Source: Forficula auricularia (taxonomy: Eukaryota > Arthropoda > Insecta > Dermaptera > Forficulidae). From it: 64,000 nucleotides of DNA. Below the pieces are notes generated by a model that searched no databases, was not told the origin of the DNA, and saw only the letters and a list, made by a program, of their open reading frames with translations. How positions within the stretch are numbered: the first letter of the stretch is position 1; every line of letters starts with the position of its first letter. The translations under genes and the position numbers were made by a program. Location: contig JALMQS010000157.1 of assembly GCA_024734495.1 (NCBI GenBank), positions 310,001-374,000 on the forward strand. Reading direction: 5' to 3'. This document shows positions 32,366-43,656 of the stretch, one piece after another.

Positions 32366-32921
32366 AAAACTTAACCTCAGTCTCTCTCAAATATATACTA
32401 TTTCCCAAATTACAATCAAAATTAAATTCAAATCACGCGCCTTCAGTCTTTAAAATAAATGACAGTTTGATATATGAGATAACCACAAAAATTGTTGTAT
32501 ATTGTAATTTATCTCATCTAATTTATCCCTATTATATTTTATCTTAATTCTTCATCTCTATATGTTATTTAGGCTTATTTGTAAACTGATATTTATAATT
32601 AATTTTGTGTCTATGACTTAAATTTGTAATTTTACTTTCTAATTCAATTCTAAAAAGACTTTATATTTATACTTGTAATTTTTATTTATATTAATATTCA
32701 TATTTACTTAGATTTCTTATATTTACATTTATATATTTTATAATTAAAAAAGAAAAATCTTTGTAAAACAATTTTTTTAAATTTTTTAAATTTTAAATTT
32801 TCATTGGTGTTTTTCTTGTGTAAGATTTGAATGTTATATTTTGTTATATTGGGAACCATGATTTGAATGTCAAGAATGGCGACCACTCGTTCAATTATTA
32901 TTAGTATTGTCTTGTAAACTC

Positions 32922-32946
32922 CTGATGATGGACTAATAATCCGAAA
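32922..32946 (+). ncRNA. Hammerhead-ribozyme-like motif downstream of a PLE
   Basis: CTGATGA (32922-32928), T, stem GGA/TCC with a 7-base loop, GAAA (32943-32946), then TATATTGAG. It lies about 550 bases after the PLE stop codon, linking motif and element directly. Confidence 0.5.
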
Positions 32947-33304
32947 TATATTGAGTTTGTATAAACCTCTTTGAGTTTTATTTCATTCACTGTGAAACTA
33001 CACACCCTTTACTCTATTAACTAACATCATTTTACTTCAAGTGTATTTAGGTACCCAATTTTCCCATAACATTTGTTTATATCTCCAACATTATACGAGC
33101 CCCGTCCCATCTCAATTGGCCCACCAATATTTTTTTCTTTTTAAATAAAATTATGATAATTCACGGTAAATTTAATTTAAATATTTATTTTTATTATCAT
33201 TTGGAACAACATTTTAAACAATTTAAAACATTTTATTGTAACATTTAACTTAAAATTATTTTTTAATTGTTAAAAACAAGGAAAACATACAAAATCCTAA
33301 ACCT

Positions 33305-34386
33305 TTACCACTGTGTGACGTCGCCTTTATTTTTAATTACGGCTTGAATTCTTTTGGGCAACGTACTTATTAAGTTTTGACACTCATCTTGAGTGAAAGT
33401 ATCCCAAATATTTTGAACTTTGTGTTTTAATTCGACTACGTTTCTAGCTGGTTGTATTCGTAATAGCTTTTTCATTGTGTGCCAAAGAGTTTCAATTGGT
33501 GACAAGTCGGGACTGTTTGACACCCACTCCAAAAGTGGAACATTATGATCAGAAATTCATTTTAAAGATTTTCTTGATGTATGGCAGGCCGCCCCGTCTT
33601 GCTGGAACACAAAATTATTATTATTCTGCAATGCATCTGCCATTGTTGGAAGTAACTATTTTTTTTAAATCTCTAAATATTTATTGGTGTTTAAAATTCC
33701 ATCAATGAAGTGAAGTTTTCCAACACCTCTAGCAGACATTGAACACCATACCATAAGTGAAGCAGGGAATTTTACTTTCTTTTTTAAACAATCTGAATTG
33801 AAAGCTTAATTTTTCTGACGAATAACTCTGCTTCGATTGTCCCCAACACAAACTTCAAAACGAGACTCATCACTCCAATGGACACTAATCCATTCATCAC
33901 TCGTCCAATTAATTGACTTTTAGCCCATTTAAGCCGGGTTTTCTTTTGTTTTAATGTCAAGAGTGGCTTTTCTTTCGCCTAAAAAAATTAGTAAAATTAC
34001 AAAAAAAAAATTGGAATAAGTTGCAATAAAATTACTTTGTAAGTTTTAAAACCTAACTTAAGGGCTTCTCTATGGTACGTGGATCTTGAAACACTTCGCC
34101 CCACAGCATCGCTTCAAAGAACAGATAATTCACCATAGTTCGAACGGCTGTTTTTTCTAATAATCTTCTTCAATGGCCGTCTATCAGCATCTGATATTTT
34201 GGATTTCGAATAATACCGAGGTTTTGTAGGTATTGTACCCGTTTTTTTATAAACTCGAATAATATTTCTGACAGTAAACTTTGATAAATTAACTAGATCG
34301 CTAATTTCCGCGTTTGATTTTCCCTTTTTAAATAAATTGATAATAATTGAGCGAATTTTTTCATCAACAACCTTTCCACGAGTCAT
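33305..34386 (-). pseudogene. Tc1-type DD34E transposase, interrupted
   Basis: Starts MTRGKVVDEKIRSIIINLF, a paired-like helix-turn-helix (SNAEISDLVNLSKFTVRNII) that binds the TIRs. HWSDESRFEV supplies the first catalytic aspartate, FQQDGAACHTS the second, and SPDLSPIETLWH the glutamate; exactly 34 residues separate D2 and E. It ends KRIQAVIKNKGDVTQW. At least one in-frame TGA after RKSLK and frameshifts in the middle break the gene. All three catalytic residues survive. Confidence 0.85.
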
Positions 34387-34560
34387 TTTTACTAATAATA
34401 AACAAAACAAACTTTCTTTTGTTGGAAAAAGGCAAAGCCTACTTGATTATTTCACATATTCAAAGATTCTTAAAAGAAAATCGTGAAAAGCAAAGAACTA
34501 TTTTTATATACAAATATGTTTTTAACAATTAAAAAATAATTTTAAGTTAAATGTTACAAT

Positions 34561-34748
34561 GGGGGGGTCGGGTAGGCTAGGCGGTAGCATGACAGCGAGC
34601 TAACCAGGGGAACCGGGTTCGAATCCGACTCGAGGCATCCAGCTAAAATCTGACCCCGGGAGTAGAGACAAATTTGAAAAATAAATATATAGTATCGTAA
34701 AGTGGCTTATGGCTAAAAAGGCCGAAAAGCCCAAAAAAAAAAAAAAAA
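34561..34748 (+). mobile_element. tRNA-derived SINE, family 1, copy d
   Basis: gggtcgggtaggctaggcgg (A-box side), ggttcgaatcc (34616-34626, B box), gtatcgtaaagtggcttatgg, and an A-run. Flanked by aaatgttacaat (34549-34560) and aatgttacaat near 34749-34759. It interrupts the right TIR of the Tc1 element, so it is younger. Confidence 0.85.
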
Positions 34749-34975
34749 ATGTTACAATAAAATGTTTTTAAATTGTTTAAAATTTTGTTTCCAAATGATA
34801 ATAAAAATAAATATTTAAATTAAATTTACCGTGAAGTAGCATAATTTTATTTAAAAAGAAAAATATTGGTGGGCCAATTGAGATGGAACGGGGCTCGTAT
34901 AATTGCAAATTAAATGTCCTTTGTTGTTTAGTGAGAAAATTTCGTCGAAATATTTATTATTTTTTCTGCCACTTT

Positions 34976-36511
34976 TACTTTACCATATAGGGTATGGTCA
35001 AGTATTGTAATCGTGCATGAAAAAAGTGTTTTTTTTTCCTTCTTTTTTCCGAAATATCTCAAAAAAAAGTCCGAGGTTGTCTCATGTGTTTGCGCAATCT
35101 AAGTGTCGTACAAACGCGGGTCGGAGAGCTCCGTTGGTCAGATTGTGCAGCGATTTTAATCATTATTTTTGTGGCTGTGATTTTTATAATACAAGCGGGC
35201 GGGCTTTCAAGAACGAAATTAGATTGATTTTTACATGATTCACATTTGAGTGTTTTGATTTGCTTCGGTTGATCATTGTTCGGTAAAATTTACTCCCCTC
35301 ATTTGCTGTGTGGCGGATGTAACTCGCCTGATCTATTTTGATTCATTCAGCTTTGACATTTTAACTACTTTGATTTTGCTTATATATTTGTTTAATTTAT
35401 TTGAATTTTACTATTTATGACTTTTCAATTTTGATTTCTTTAATTTGTTTGTTTGACTGCGTTGATTTTATTTATTTATTTAATTTATTTCATGATAACA
35501 TTCATGACTTTTCATTTTTGGGTGGGTTAATTTATTATTTTATTCAGTTTTTGATTTAAAATTTTTGACTATACTGATGTAATTTGGTTGTTTTGAGTTT
35601 GTTTTGGTTTTTAATTTTTAATTTTTAATTATTTATGACTATTCAATTTTAAACTTGACTGACTTAATTTATTTAATTTATTTGGTTTTTAGCTTTTTGA
35701 CTCATATGATTTAATTTATTTACTTTTTGATTTTAAGTTTGGTGACTATTGAATTAAACTTTGATTTATTTAACTTTTTGGCTGTTTGAGTCATTTTAGG
35801 TTGGATGGGAGTGAGCCACTGGGGGGGTCGGTGTGAGCCGGCGAGCCGTTTGGTTTGAGAGAGGCTCTGTTCTATGTTAATGTTTTGTTTTTTATTAATT
35901 TAATTCCAGTTCCAGTTCCATTCGATTCCTTCTATTAAGTTTGAAAATGGATAAGAATCATTCAACATGCTAAAATTTGTATTTCGGGCTCTGTCCCTAG
36001 ATTCCAACTTTGTTTTATACTATATCTCTCAGTGAGAAAATGTGTAATAAGTCATAGTTTTTTTATTTTTCTGATCTATATTATGTTTGTTTTTTATTGT
36101 GTTTTTTTAACTATGACTGTTGTTTCTCCAAATAAATAAATAAATAAAAACGGTTAAAAATATTTTGATTAAAAAAATTGAGCGAAACCATGGCATTTCG
36201 GTCTACAAAAAAGCCCTAATAAGTGAACATCGAAAAAATTATATTTTTTGAGATAAAAATTGTTTTGTCAAAATATCTGTTAGTCTTTCTGATTGTTTGG
36301 TTGTCTGGTTGTCTGTGCGTTACCAAATTTTTGTGGACGAGCTAGCTCAAAAACTAGTGTGAATATCGAAACCAAATTTCACACGTAGTTTTGGTCCAGT
36401 GAGATTAAGAGCTGATTAGATTTTGTTGCATATCGGCCTAAAATTAATGGGGTGGAGGGGGGTTAAAAATTAAAAATCTAGGTCGTTTGAGCAAACTCAA
36501 CCAAATTTTGT
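34976..36511 (+). repeat. Family M repeat, copy 4, with an insertion
   Basis: actttaccatatagggtatgg to gaaatatctcaaaaa on the left; ggttaaaaatattttgatt to aactcaaccaaattttg on the right. In other copies these blocks are adjacent. The ~1.08-kb insert is described separately. Confidence 0.7.
35062..36146 (+). mobile_element. LINE-like insert with (AAAT)n tail
   Basis: Interrupts a family M copy. The 3' end tttctccaaataaataaat is a simple-repeat tail of the sort left by non-LTR elements. The 5' part is GC-richer (cgcgggtcggagagctccg), the middle is T-rich low complexity. No reverse transcriptase motif was found, so it is a 5'-truncated or untranslated piece. Confidence 0.5.
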
Positions 36512-36571
36512 CTTGATCTGGTTATTTTATCATTAATTCATTTTAATCCAAAATATATTAAATAGAGGCGA

Positions 36572-37535
36572 AGCATATTGAGGCATTCCACGCCAAATCG
36601 GACGGTTTGAAAAAATTTTAATTTTTGATTTCTTTCATTTTTTGACATTTATTAGTACCCATCTAAAAACTCTCCTTGATAAATTTTGAAATTTTTTTGA
36701 TCACTGGCTTAAAAGATATCGAATTTTGCTTTTTCGCTCATAACTTCTTCAAAAATGGTCCAAATTCAATTTTTTTTTTAATTTTTGATTTTGTACATAC
36801 CTTTTAGAAAAAAATACAAAAAATTATTTGAAGTGTTTTTATATTCGATTTTTGAGTTTGAAAATTTTAATCTTATTTTTGAAACTATATGTACTCTTCG
36901 ATTTTTTTGATAATTTTTTATTTTAAACTTCTATTCAATTTACAAATTTTAAGACCGGTTTGATAGTGGTCCTATTTAATTACCTTTTATGTTCGATTTT
37001 TTAAAATTTCGAAAAAAATTTATTTGCTATTAACCCTTATTAAAATCACTTTTTGGTATTGTGTTCTCTTTTTTTAGTTATTTTAAATTGATTTTTATCG
37101 TTAACAGGTGTTTAAAATAAATAATTAGTATTTTAGTTTGTTGAAAGAAAATCAAAATCAACCCGATCTTAAAATTTGTAGAAAGAATAGAAGTTTAAAA
37201 TAATAAATTATCAAAAAAATCGAAGAGTACATACAGTTTCAAAAACAAGATTAAAATTTTCCAACTCAAAAATAGCAAATAAAAATACTTTATACATTTT
37301 TTTCACACAAAAATTTCAACAAAAAAATTTTTAAATTTGGACCATTTTTGAAGAAGTTATGAAAAACCGAAATTCAATATCTTTGTAACCGGTGATCAAA
37401 AATTTTTCAAAATTTACCAGTAAGCGTTTTTTATGGATAGGTACTAAAAAAATGTCAAAAAATGAAGGAAATCAAAAATTAAAATTTTTCAAACCGAACA
37501 ATTTGGCGAGGAATGCCCCAAAGCAAGTCATGAAA
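36572..37535. mobile_element. Long palindromic element (foldback-like)
   Basis: Arms of about 380 bp, 36572-36950 and 37160-37535: gcattccacgccaaatcgg with ggtttgaaaaa on the left, complement of ccaaattggcgaggaatgc-type sequence on the right. aaatggtccaaattcaa, gaaactatatgtactcttcg and taaacttctattcaattta each have complements. A ~200-bp AT spacer lies between. No coding. Confidence 0.75.
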
Positions 37536-37605
37536 AATTAAAATTTTTCAAACCGAACGATTTGGCTAGGAATGCCCCAAAGCAAGTCATGAAAAGGTTA
37601 AAAGA
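37485..37605 (+). repeat. Tandem duplication of the palindrome tip
   Basis: aaaatttttcaaaccgaac, gatttggc and aggaatgccccaaagcaag occur twice, about 54 bases apart, at the right end of the palindrome. Confidence 0.7.
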
Positions 37606-37609
37606 TTTT

Positions 37610-39030
37610 GAATTTTATGAAAGCATCTGCGAGTAAAACTAAATAGCGATGCTCTTTATGTATTCATAGAAAGTTTCTGCTGGTGGCAAAATTTTTATAT
37701 TTTCAAAACGAAGATCTGATTAGCCTTACTAACCACGTCAGAACCTCCGGTGTTTGAAAATGTAAAAACTAATCGAATTTTTATGTTGAGAGCAATTGTT
37801 GCAAATAAACATAAATTTATTATAGAAGTTAATATTATTAAACTGGATCTTTGTATCAATTTTCAATTTTCTAGCTTAAAATGTTCGAAATCAAAAATTT
37901 GCTAAATCACTAAAATTTGCTGAAAACATGCCTAGTCTAGAAAAAGTTTTCAATTTTATCCTCCAAATTTTAGTTGAGCAGAAATATTTAGTGCTCTAAC
38001 CGTTTATTTTTTTCATTTCTAAAAAAGCGACAATTTAATCTAATTACGACGATTGTGCTTAAATTAATATTAATAATACATAATTAATGGGGATAATTAA
38101 ATTTTCTTTTATGGAATTTTCCCTTCGTATTTTCATTGTAATTGTTTTCCATATAGTTATTATGTCCATAGCATTGTATGGCATGGTTCCAATCCTATTA
38201 AAAAGTTAATATGATCTCTTTTTTTTTGATAATTGAAATGAGCGAATATTACAATTTACTTAATGCTTCTGATTTTTTTTTTTTTTAATATACCACTGAA
38301 GAGGTGGAGTAGTACTTATTAAATGGTTTCGCATTACTTGTTACATCGTCTCGCTTTGATAACTTACAAATATTGGATTCGCCTCGGAGCATTAGGGTTG
38401 AATTTAATGCATTCTGCAAAGATATAAAATATTTTTTGAGTTTTTTCCAATTCTCTGAACATTTCCATTAGAGTTGATGTTTATTATTATTATTATTTTT
38501 TTTTTTTTACTTTTTAATCAATCTATTTTTTTCATTTCTATTTAAAGGGCTATCTACTACGATGTTAAGCAATTCGTTTCGTTTTTTTTTTATGTTAACA
38601 TCAATACACTAAATAAACTAAAAAGAAAACAAGCCTAGACATAAAACAATCTACATTTTCTAAACTATGTTGAATTCAAGATTCTCCAGACTAATTAAAT
38701 CAAACTACTAATCGGCTTGTTCTTTTAATTCGGTAGTATTTAAGAATATTTCAATTTTCCCAAAATTTCATCGGCAGAAGCCTTTAGCAATTAAAAAAAT
38801 GTAATTTATATAGATCCTATCAATTATCTTATTATATTATAGTACATACCTATACGTTTGACTATATTATGTAGAAGCTAAGTTATAAAATCACTAATCG
38901 AGCAATCAGATCCTTTAAGATGAACTTTCTCCATTTTTCAAGACCTGCTTTCGTTTGGAAAATTAAATTTATTAAATAATAAAGTTGATAATTATTTTAC
39001 CAACGCTCCGAAGATAAACTACAAAAATCA
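37610..39030. other. No recognisable feature
   Basis: AT-rich, with poly-T tracts near 38275-38290 and (att)n near 38482-38500. No gene motif. Confidence 0.4.
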
Positions 39031-39036
39031 TTTCCC

Positions 39037-39505
39037 TTGATCAGGATGTCAAAATTAACAAAGAGGAGTATCGGCGGCAGATTTTGGAAAAAGTGGCCCC
39101 GTGGGCACAGCAGCACTTCGGAGGTCAGCATTGGACCTTCCAACAGGACTCCACGGACTCACAAAGCGAAAACCACTCAGGATTTTCCAGTTTTCAGTTG
39201 CCTCTGTACTCGACGAATCTCAACCCGATGGACTACAGCGTCTGGTTCATTTTGGAGGCCAGGGCATGTGCTAAGCCCCACAAAAGATTGAAAGCTCTGT
39301 AGAACTTACTGCGCCAGGAGTGGGACTGATTTTCATCAGAAGAGCTCCGGCCTATCGCCAAAGAGTTCAAGACTCGTTTAGTGCTCTGTATCGCCGCAAA
39401 GGAAAGCCACTTCGAAATCGCTGAATATATAATTACTAAAGGTCCATGTTATTGTTATTAATGGTTAATTTATTAAATTTACAAAACGTTTAACCGGAAT
39501 TTTTT
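39037..39505 (+). pseudogene. Tc1/mariner transposase C-terminal fragment
   Basis: Two overlapping frames share one protein: APWAQQHFGGQHWTFQQDS (second catalytic aspartate), LNPMDYSVWFILEARAC (third acidic residue, P-M-D-Y-S-V-W), then EELRPIAKEFKTRLVLCI ending near SHFE. The N-P-M-D-Y-S-V-W form belongs to a Tc1/mariner group distinct from classical mariner. Frameshifts and two stops. The sequence after it (accggaattttttgtcaccc) looks like a 3' TIR. Confidence 0.75.
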
Positions 39506-39894
39506 GTCACCCTATATATATAATTATGTTATATATGTTATTAGTGGTTTTTCGGGTTTCTCCGCGTGGATTTTTGAGGTTTTCTCGACGTTTCGGTTCC
39601 TCTTTAGGAGCCATTTACAAGAGAGGGGATGGGTTGTTTCCGTGGTCTCAGCCTGGTTATCCAAGCTTCGTTTTTAGGAGTGTTTTTGGATTGAATTTCC
39701 TCATTCTGAAGTCAAGATTGGGATAGGTTTGGATATTTAGGAGGTTTTGGTTGTGGTGAAACTGAAGGTTGAGAGGTTATTTTCTCTCGCACCGCACTTT
39801 GGGTTATCGACTCGGCTATCAGTGTCAAGAGCAAATTTCTTGTCACTGTCTTGAGGCACTATATCTTTGCGCTGGGTGTTGTCGATGTGTTATA

Positions 39895-40318
39895 CAGTGA
39901 AACCCTTCAAATCCGAACCCCGCAAATCTGAAATCCCGGAAAATCCGAACGAAAAAAAGAGAAACTTATTTATTTAGTCATAAAACAATTATGTATATAT
40001 TCTACATTATAAACTTGTTTTACATACTTAGTTGAAAAATTAACAAAGAAGCTAGGATGCATACCTAACAAAGTGTAAATGTGTCTACATACATATGTCA
40101 TCCAGGATTGAAAAACGGTAAAAGTTGGTTATTGAAATTCTTTAGGTTAATCACTTTGCAAAAACAATGAAATAACAATAGAAACACACAAAATATCATT
40201 AATCTTTCACTTGATGCCAGTTATCTTCAATTGTCAAAGCTGTTTTCGGCTAATCCGAGCAAATTGAAATCCGAACAGGCTACAGCACCAATTAGTTCGG
40301 ATTTGAGGGGTTTCACTA
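39895..40318. mobile_element. pogo/Tigger-like MITE, copy 2 (opposite orientation)
   Basis: Ends cagtgaaacccttcaaatcc and gatttgaggggtttcacta, flanked by TA. Interior is the reverse complement of 27893-28324. Confidence 0.75.
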
Positions 40319-40448
40319 TATATATATAATATATATCGTCGGCTTAGAGTGTAAACCTGCTAAATCCATTTTTATCAAATATGAAATATTAATACTGTTC
40401 AAAAGAAAATGAGATGCACTATCGTCCAAATAAAACTGCTAATTAAAA

Positions 40449-41341
40449 TTACGATCGTAAGTTGTAGAAAAAAAATGTGAAAAATAGTTTCTTTCGATAA
40501 CAACAATATTAAATTTTGTTTCTTTTTTCTCTGCCCTGTAAAATTTTCTTGTTGTGAGTTAGCAGGTTTACACTCTAAGGCGACGATATATCGTTAGTTG
40601 TAGAAAAAAATGTGATTATAATTTTAAAAAACTAAAAGACACGCTTTTGTCAGTAATTCTCTAAAAAGTACAAAATAATATAATAGCCTAATAAACATAA
40701 AGTCAAAAAGCGTGGGGCACTTTGTCGAAATTAATTAAAACTACATGCTTCTGCGCCCCAAGCTTTTTGACTTCATGTTTATTAGGTTATTACATTTTTT
40801 TGTACTTTTTAGAGAATTACTGACAAAAGCGTGTTTTTTAGTTTTTTAAAATTATAATTTATTTTTTTACTTTTTAGTCTTAATTATTTTTATATTGAAA
40901 AGTCTGCGGAATTTAACACAATGAAATGTTTTTATTTTTATATAATTTCATTTAAAATGAGTAGGTAAACAAATATTTTTATAGAAAAATGCTTGTGGAA
41001 TTTAACAGAAAAAATCGAGCTCAAACGAGTCACTTACATACATACAAACAAACAAACAAACAAACACACAGGTGAAACTAATAAAAGCGTGTTAAAAATA
41101 GTTTCTTTCCATAACAAAAATATTAAATTTTGTTTGTTTTTTCTCTGCCCTGTAAAATTTCCTTGTTGTGAGTTAGCAGGTTTACACTCTAAGGTGACAA
41201 TATATCGTAAGTTGTAGAAAAAAAATGTGAAAAATAGTTTCTTTCCATAACAACAATATTAAATTTTGTTTGTTTTTTCTCTGCCCTGTAAAATTTCCTT
41301 GTTGTAAGTTAGCAGGTTTACACTCTAAGACGACGATCTAT
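40449..41341 (+). repeat. Three tandem ~137-bp units, the middle one interrupted
   Basis: Units at 40449-40588, 40589-41203 and 41204-41341 share tcgtaagttgtagaaaaaa, aatagtttctttcc/g, tctctgccctgtaaaat and tagcaggtttacactctaag. A reversed piece of the unit end is at 40337-40366. The middle unit is split after about 28 bases by a ~475-bp insertion. Confidence 0.75.
40617..41093. mobile_element. Insertion with a 245-bp palindrome
   Basis: Arms 40617-40735 and 40738-40858: agacacgcttttgtcag against ctgacaaaagcgtgt, aataaacataaagtcaaaaag against its complement. After the palindrome comes (aaac)n at 41042-41066 and a second aaaagcgtgtt at the right edge. Class unknown. Confidence 0.6.
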
Positions 41342-41351
41342 AAAATATATA

Positions 41352-41500
41352 TCTATATATATCCTATAGTTTACGAATTTTGGGTATATGAGGGTCTAGA
41401 TCCACTCGCGTTTGGATACTTTTTGTAATTATAGTAAATCACATAGAAACTTAGTCCCCTGGTCACTAAGAGGCCCGCCTAAGCCGGGCGTCGCAGCTAG
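41352..41500 (+). mobile_element. Very short Helitron (149 bp)
   Basis: Starts TCTATATATATCC after A (41351) and ends CTAG before T (41501). A hairpin GCCCG/CGGGC (41473-41489) lies 8 bases before the end. The TC...CTAG ends, hairpin and A/T insertion site are the Helitron signature; the same start and end occur at 55607-56819. Confidence 0.65.
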
Positions 41501-41874
41501 TTTGATATGAAGTTGGAAATTCAAAACCTGTTATTTAACTTTTTTTTCAACAACGAGGAGGAAAATCAATAATGAAACATTAGCTTTGAAGCCACTTTTA
41601 ATTAAACAGGTCGATCGTATCGGAAATGTGTCTCCTGTGAATGAATAAACAAGGGTTCTAATAAGCCAATTGATAAAGATATTTGTATTTGTTTATCCAA
41701 TCAAGCGTTGGATTATCTTACAGAGATAGGGGAGAAAAAATATTTTTTATCATTCCATAAAAGTTAAATCCAATATATTATAAATAAAATAAAAAAATAT
41801 TAAACAACTTTTTTTTAATCCCTTTTATTTTCAAAATTTGAAAATAAAATATTGTTGAAGAGATATATATATGT

Positions 41875-42510
41875 GGGATTTTATTCTTCGCTCCTTTCAA
41901 TGTAAAATGCTTTTGAAAATAAAGATTTGTTTTCGCCTTGAGAAAGGCGTTGCTTGCTCTTTGCCGGTCAGAATCCTTCGATGAAATGACAGGTGAACAG
42001 CAAGGACACGCCCCTTTTATAAAGAATCAAGCGCGGGAAAAATTATCCATACGTCACCTAAAACGCGCGAATAATTAACCAATCAGCTTAATTGCTAATT
42101 AGAGCCAGGGTTATAAAAGCAGCCAGCTCCTCGAAGCGAACTCAGTTGTCATCCAGCTGGCAGTTGTCATTTGTCAGTTGTGAGTTGTTATTCAGTTGAT
42201 AAAGCTCATCGAAGGAGACAACTGGGAACGAAACTGCTTTGTGTCTAAGAAGTAATTTGTATACACGTTCTGTAACGAAGAAGCAATAAATGCGGGCCTT
42301 GTGCCATTATTTCATTAAAAGCATGTTTCCAATTGCCTCTGGCAAGTTCGTATTTTTAAAAAGCATAGTTTTAACTGCCTAGTGCAAATTCTTATTTAAA
42401 AAGCATTTTTCTGACTTTAACGCCGCCAATAGAGATTATAATCTCTGAAGATTATCTCCCATCCAAGCCCGGCTCATATCTTTCCAACTAACCCTTCTAG
42501 CCAAACATAA
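41875..42510 (+). promoter_or_regulatory. Possible solo LTR with promoter and polyadenylation signal
   Basis: ggttataaaagcagcc (TATA box, about 42109) lies 30-40 bases upstream of tcagttgtc, an arthropod initiator-like word. aagaagcaataaatgcgg (about 42281) offers a polyadenylation signal about 150 bases further. This spacing fits an LTR retrotransposon U3-R-U5. No clear TG...CA ends or 5-bp duplication could be fixed, and a host promoter is possible. Confidence 0.35.
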
Positions 42511-42956
42511 TAAAAATCATCTATCTTCTTAATCATTTCCTATATATATATATTTTCATTCCGTCATCACTAGATTATTACTTGGAATGATCTTTTTATT
42601 TACTCTTACACTGCTTTCCATTCACTCCTCAATTTTGTTTTTTCTTTTTGAGAATTAACATTCAATTAAATGAAAATTCGTTTTTAATAAAAGTCTTACT
42701 TATTAACAGAGTTTATAACAAGATTCAATCTCTTAGAATTCGTCTCTCACTTGGTTTGTGGTTATTGTTTTTGAAAGTTCCTGGACTATTTAATTTTGTC
42801 GATTAAGTAAAGTCTTTCATGGGCTTTAAAATTACTCTGTAGAAATTCTAGGCCTTGAAAAGTTTTTTCATACTACGTCATTTTTACAATTGTTAATGTT
42901 TCTTATCATTTCGATTTTATCAACCATTCCACCTTTCAATTATTTAAATACGAGCT

Positions 42957-43036
42957 TTTCGTATGTGCCTTCGGCACGCCCTCCAAGTTCGGCCCTCCGG
43001 GCTGGTGCCCTGGCGGGCGGCGTCGCAGTCCAAAAA
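42957..43036. repeat. GC-rich cluster of hairpins, Helitron-end-like
   Basis: tacgagcttttcgta, gtgccttcggcac and gccctccgggc are three consecutive perfect hairpins. They are followed by ggcgggcggcgtcgcag, close to the last bases of the Helitron at 41500 (ccgggcgtcgcagctag). Probably a decayed Helitron 3' end that has lost CTAG. Confidence 0.45.
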
Positions 43037-43039
43037 TTG

Positions 43040-43640
43040 TATTCCTCTTAAAAAACCACACTCCAAATGAATACCTGTAAACTCCCGAAAATACAGTCTC
43101 TTAAAAGTTTCGCCAGATGGAATAGATTGTGTATTTTTAACAACTATATACAGTATATCATGTAAGAACTCTTGTCTTCTTTAAGCTAGGGGCAGAGAAT
43201 AATAACAGTGGATGTTTATTTTGTAATTTTTTCTAGAGGAATGAAATCTGCCATTATGAGGCTTAGAATTAGTAAGCTATAGACTCCAAAATTATAATAG
43301 CTAAAAATCTCTAAAAATTCTGAGATATTGCTACTATTTTAAGGATAAAGTCTATAGAGTTTCAAATTTTTTGAACCATTACTTTGACAGGAATAAAAAA
43401 TTGATCGTTCAATGCCAAAAACCCCATGTTATTTAGATGAGAAACTTAATCGCTGTGTCCCACTCGGTTAAAATTGAGATAGAGATTTTAAACTTAGGGG
43501 ATATTTTTTTTTTATTTATTTCTAACCATATGAGCCCCTGTCAGCGTAAATATTCGAAAATATCCAAAATAGGGAGCACCCTAATATATTTATATAGTTG
43601 TTAAAAATACACAATTTATTCCATCTGCTTTTCAATGAAT
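43040..43640. other. No recognisable feature
   Basis: AT-rich spacer without motif. Confidence 0.4.
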
Positions 43641-43656
43641 TTTATATACAAAAATA

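Larger units (their letters stand above)
31802..33010 (+). mobile_element. Penelope-like element broken by an assembly gap
   Basis: N-terminal coding piece, a 100-N gap, the C-terminal endonuclease piece, an AT-rich 3' part and a hammerhead motif at 32922-32946. Gene order and motif fit a PLE. Most of the reverse transcriptase must lie in the gap or be deleted. Confidence 0.7.
33094..34899 (-). mobile_element. Tc1-type transposon with ~190-bp TIRs
   Basis: Ends tacgagccccgtcccatctc and, reversed, tacgagccccgttccatctc, flanked by TA on both sides. TIRs extend to about 33283 and 34517, allowing for a SINE inserted in the right one. Encodes a DD34E transposase pseudogene on the - strand. Long TIRs are known in some Tc1 subgroups. 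Confidence 0.9.
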
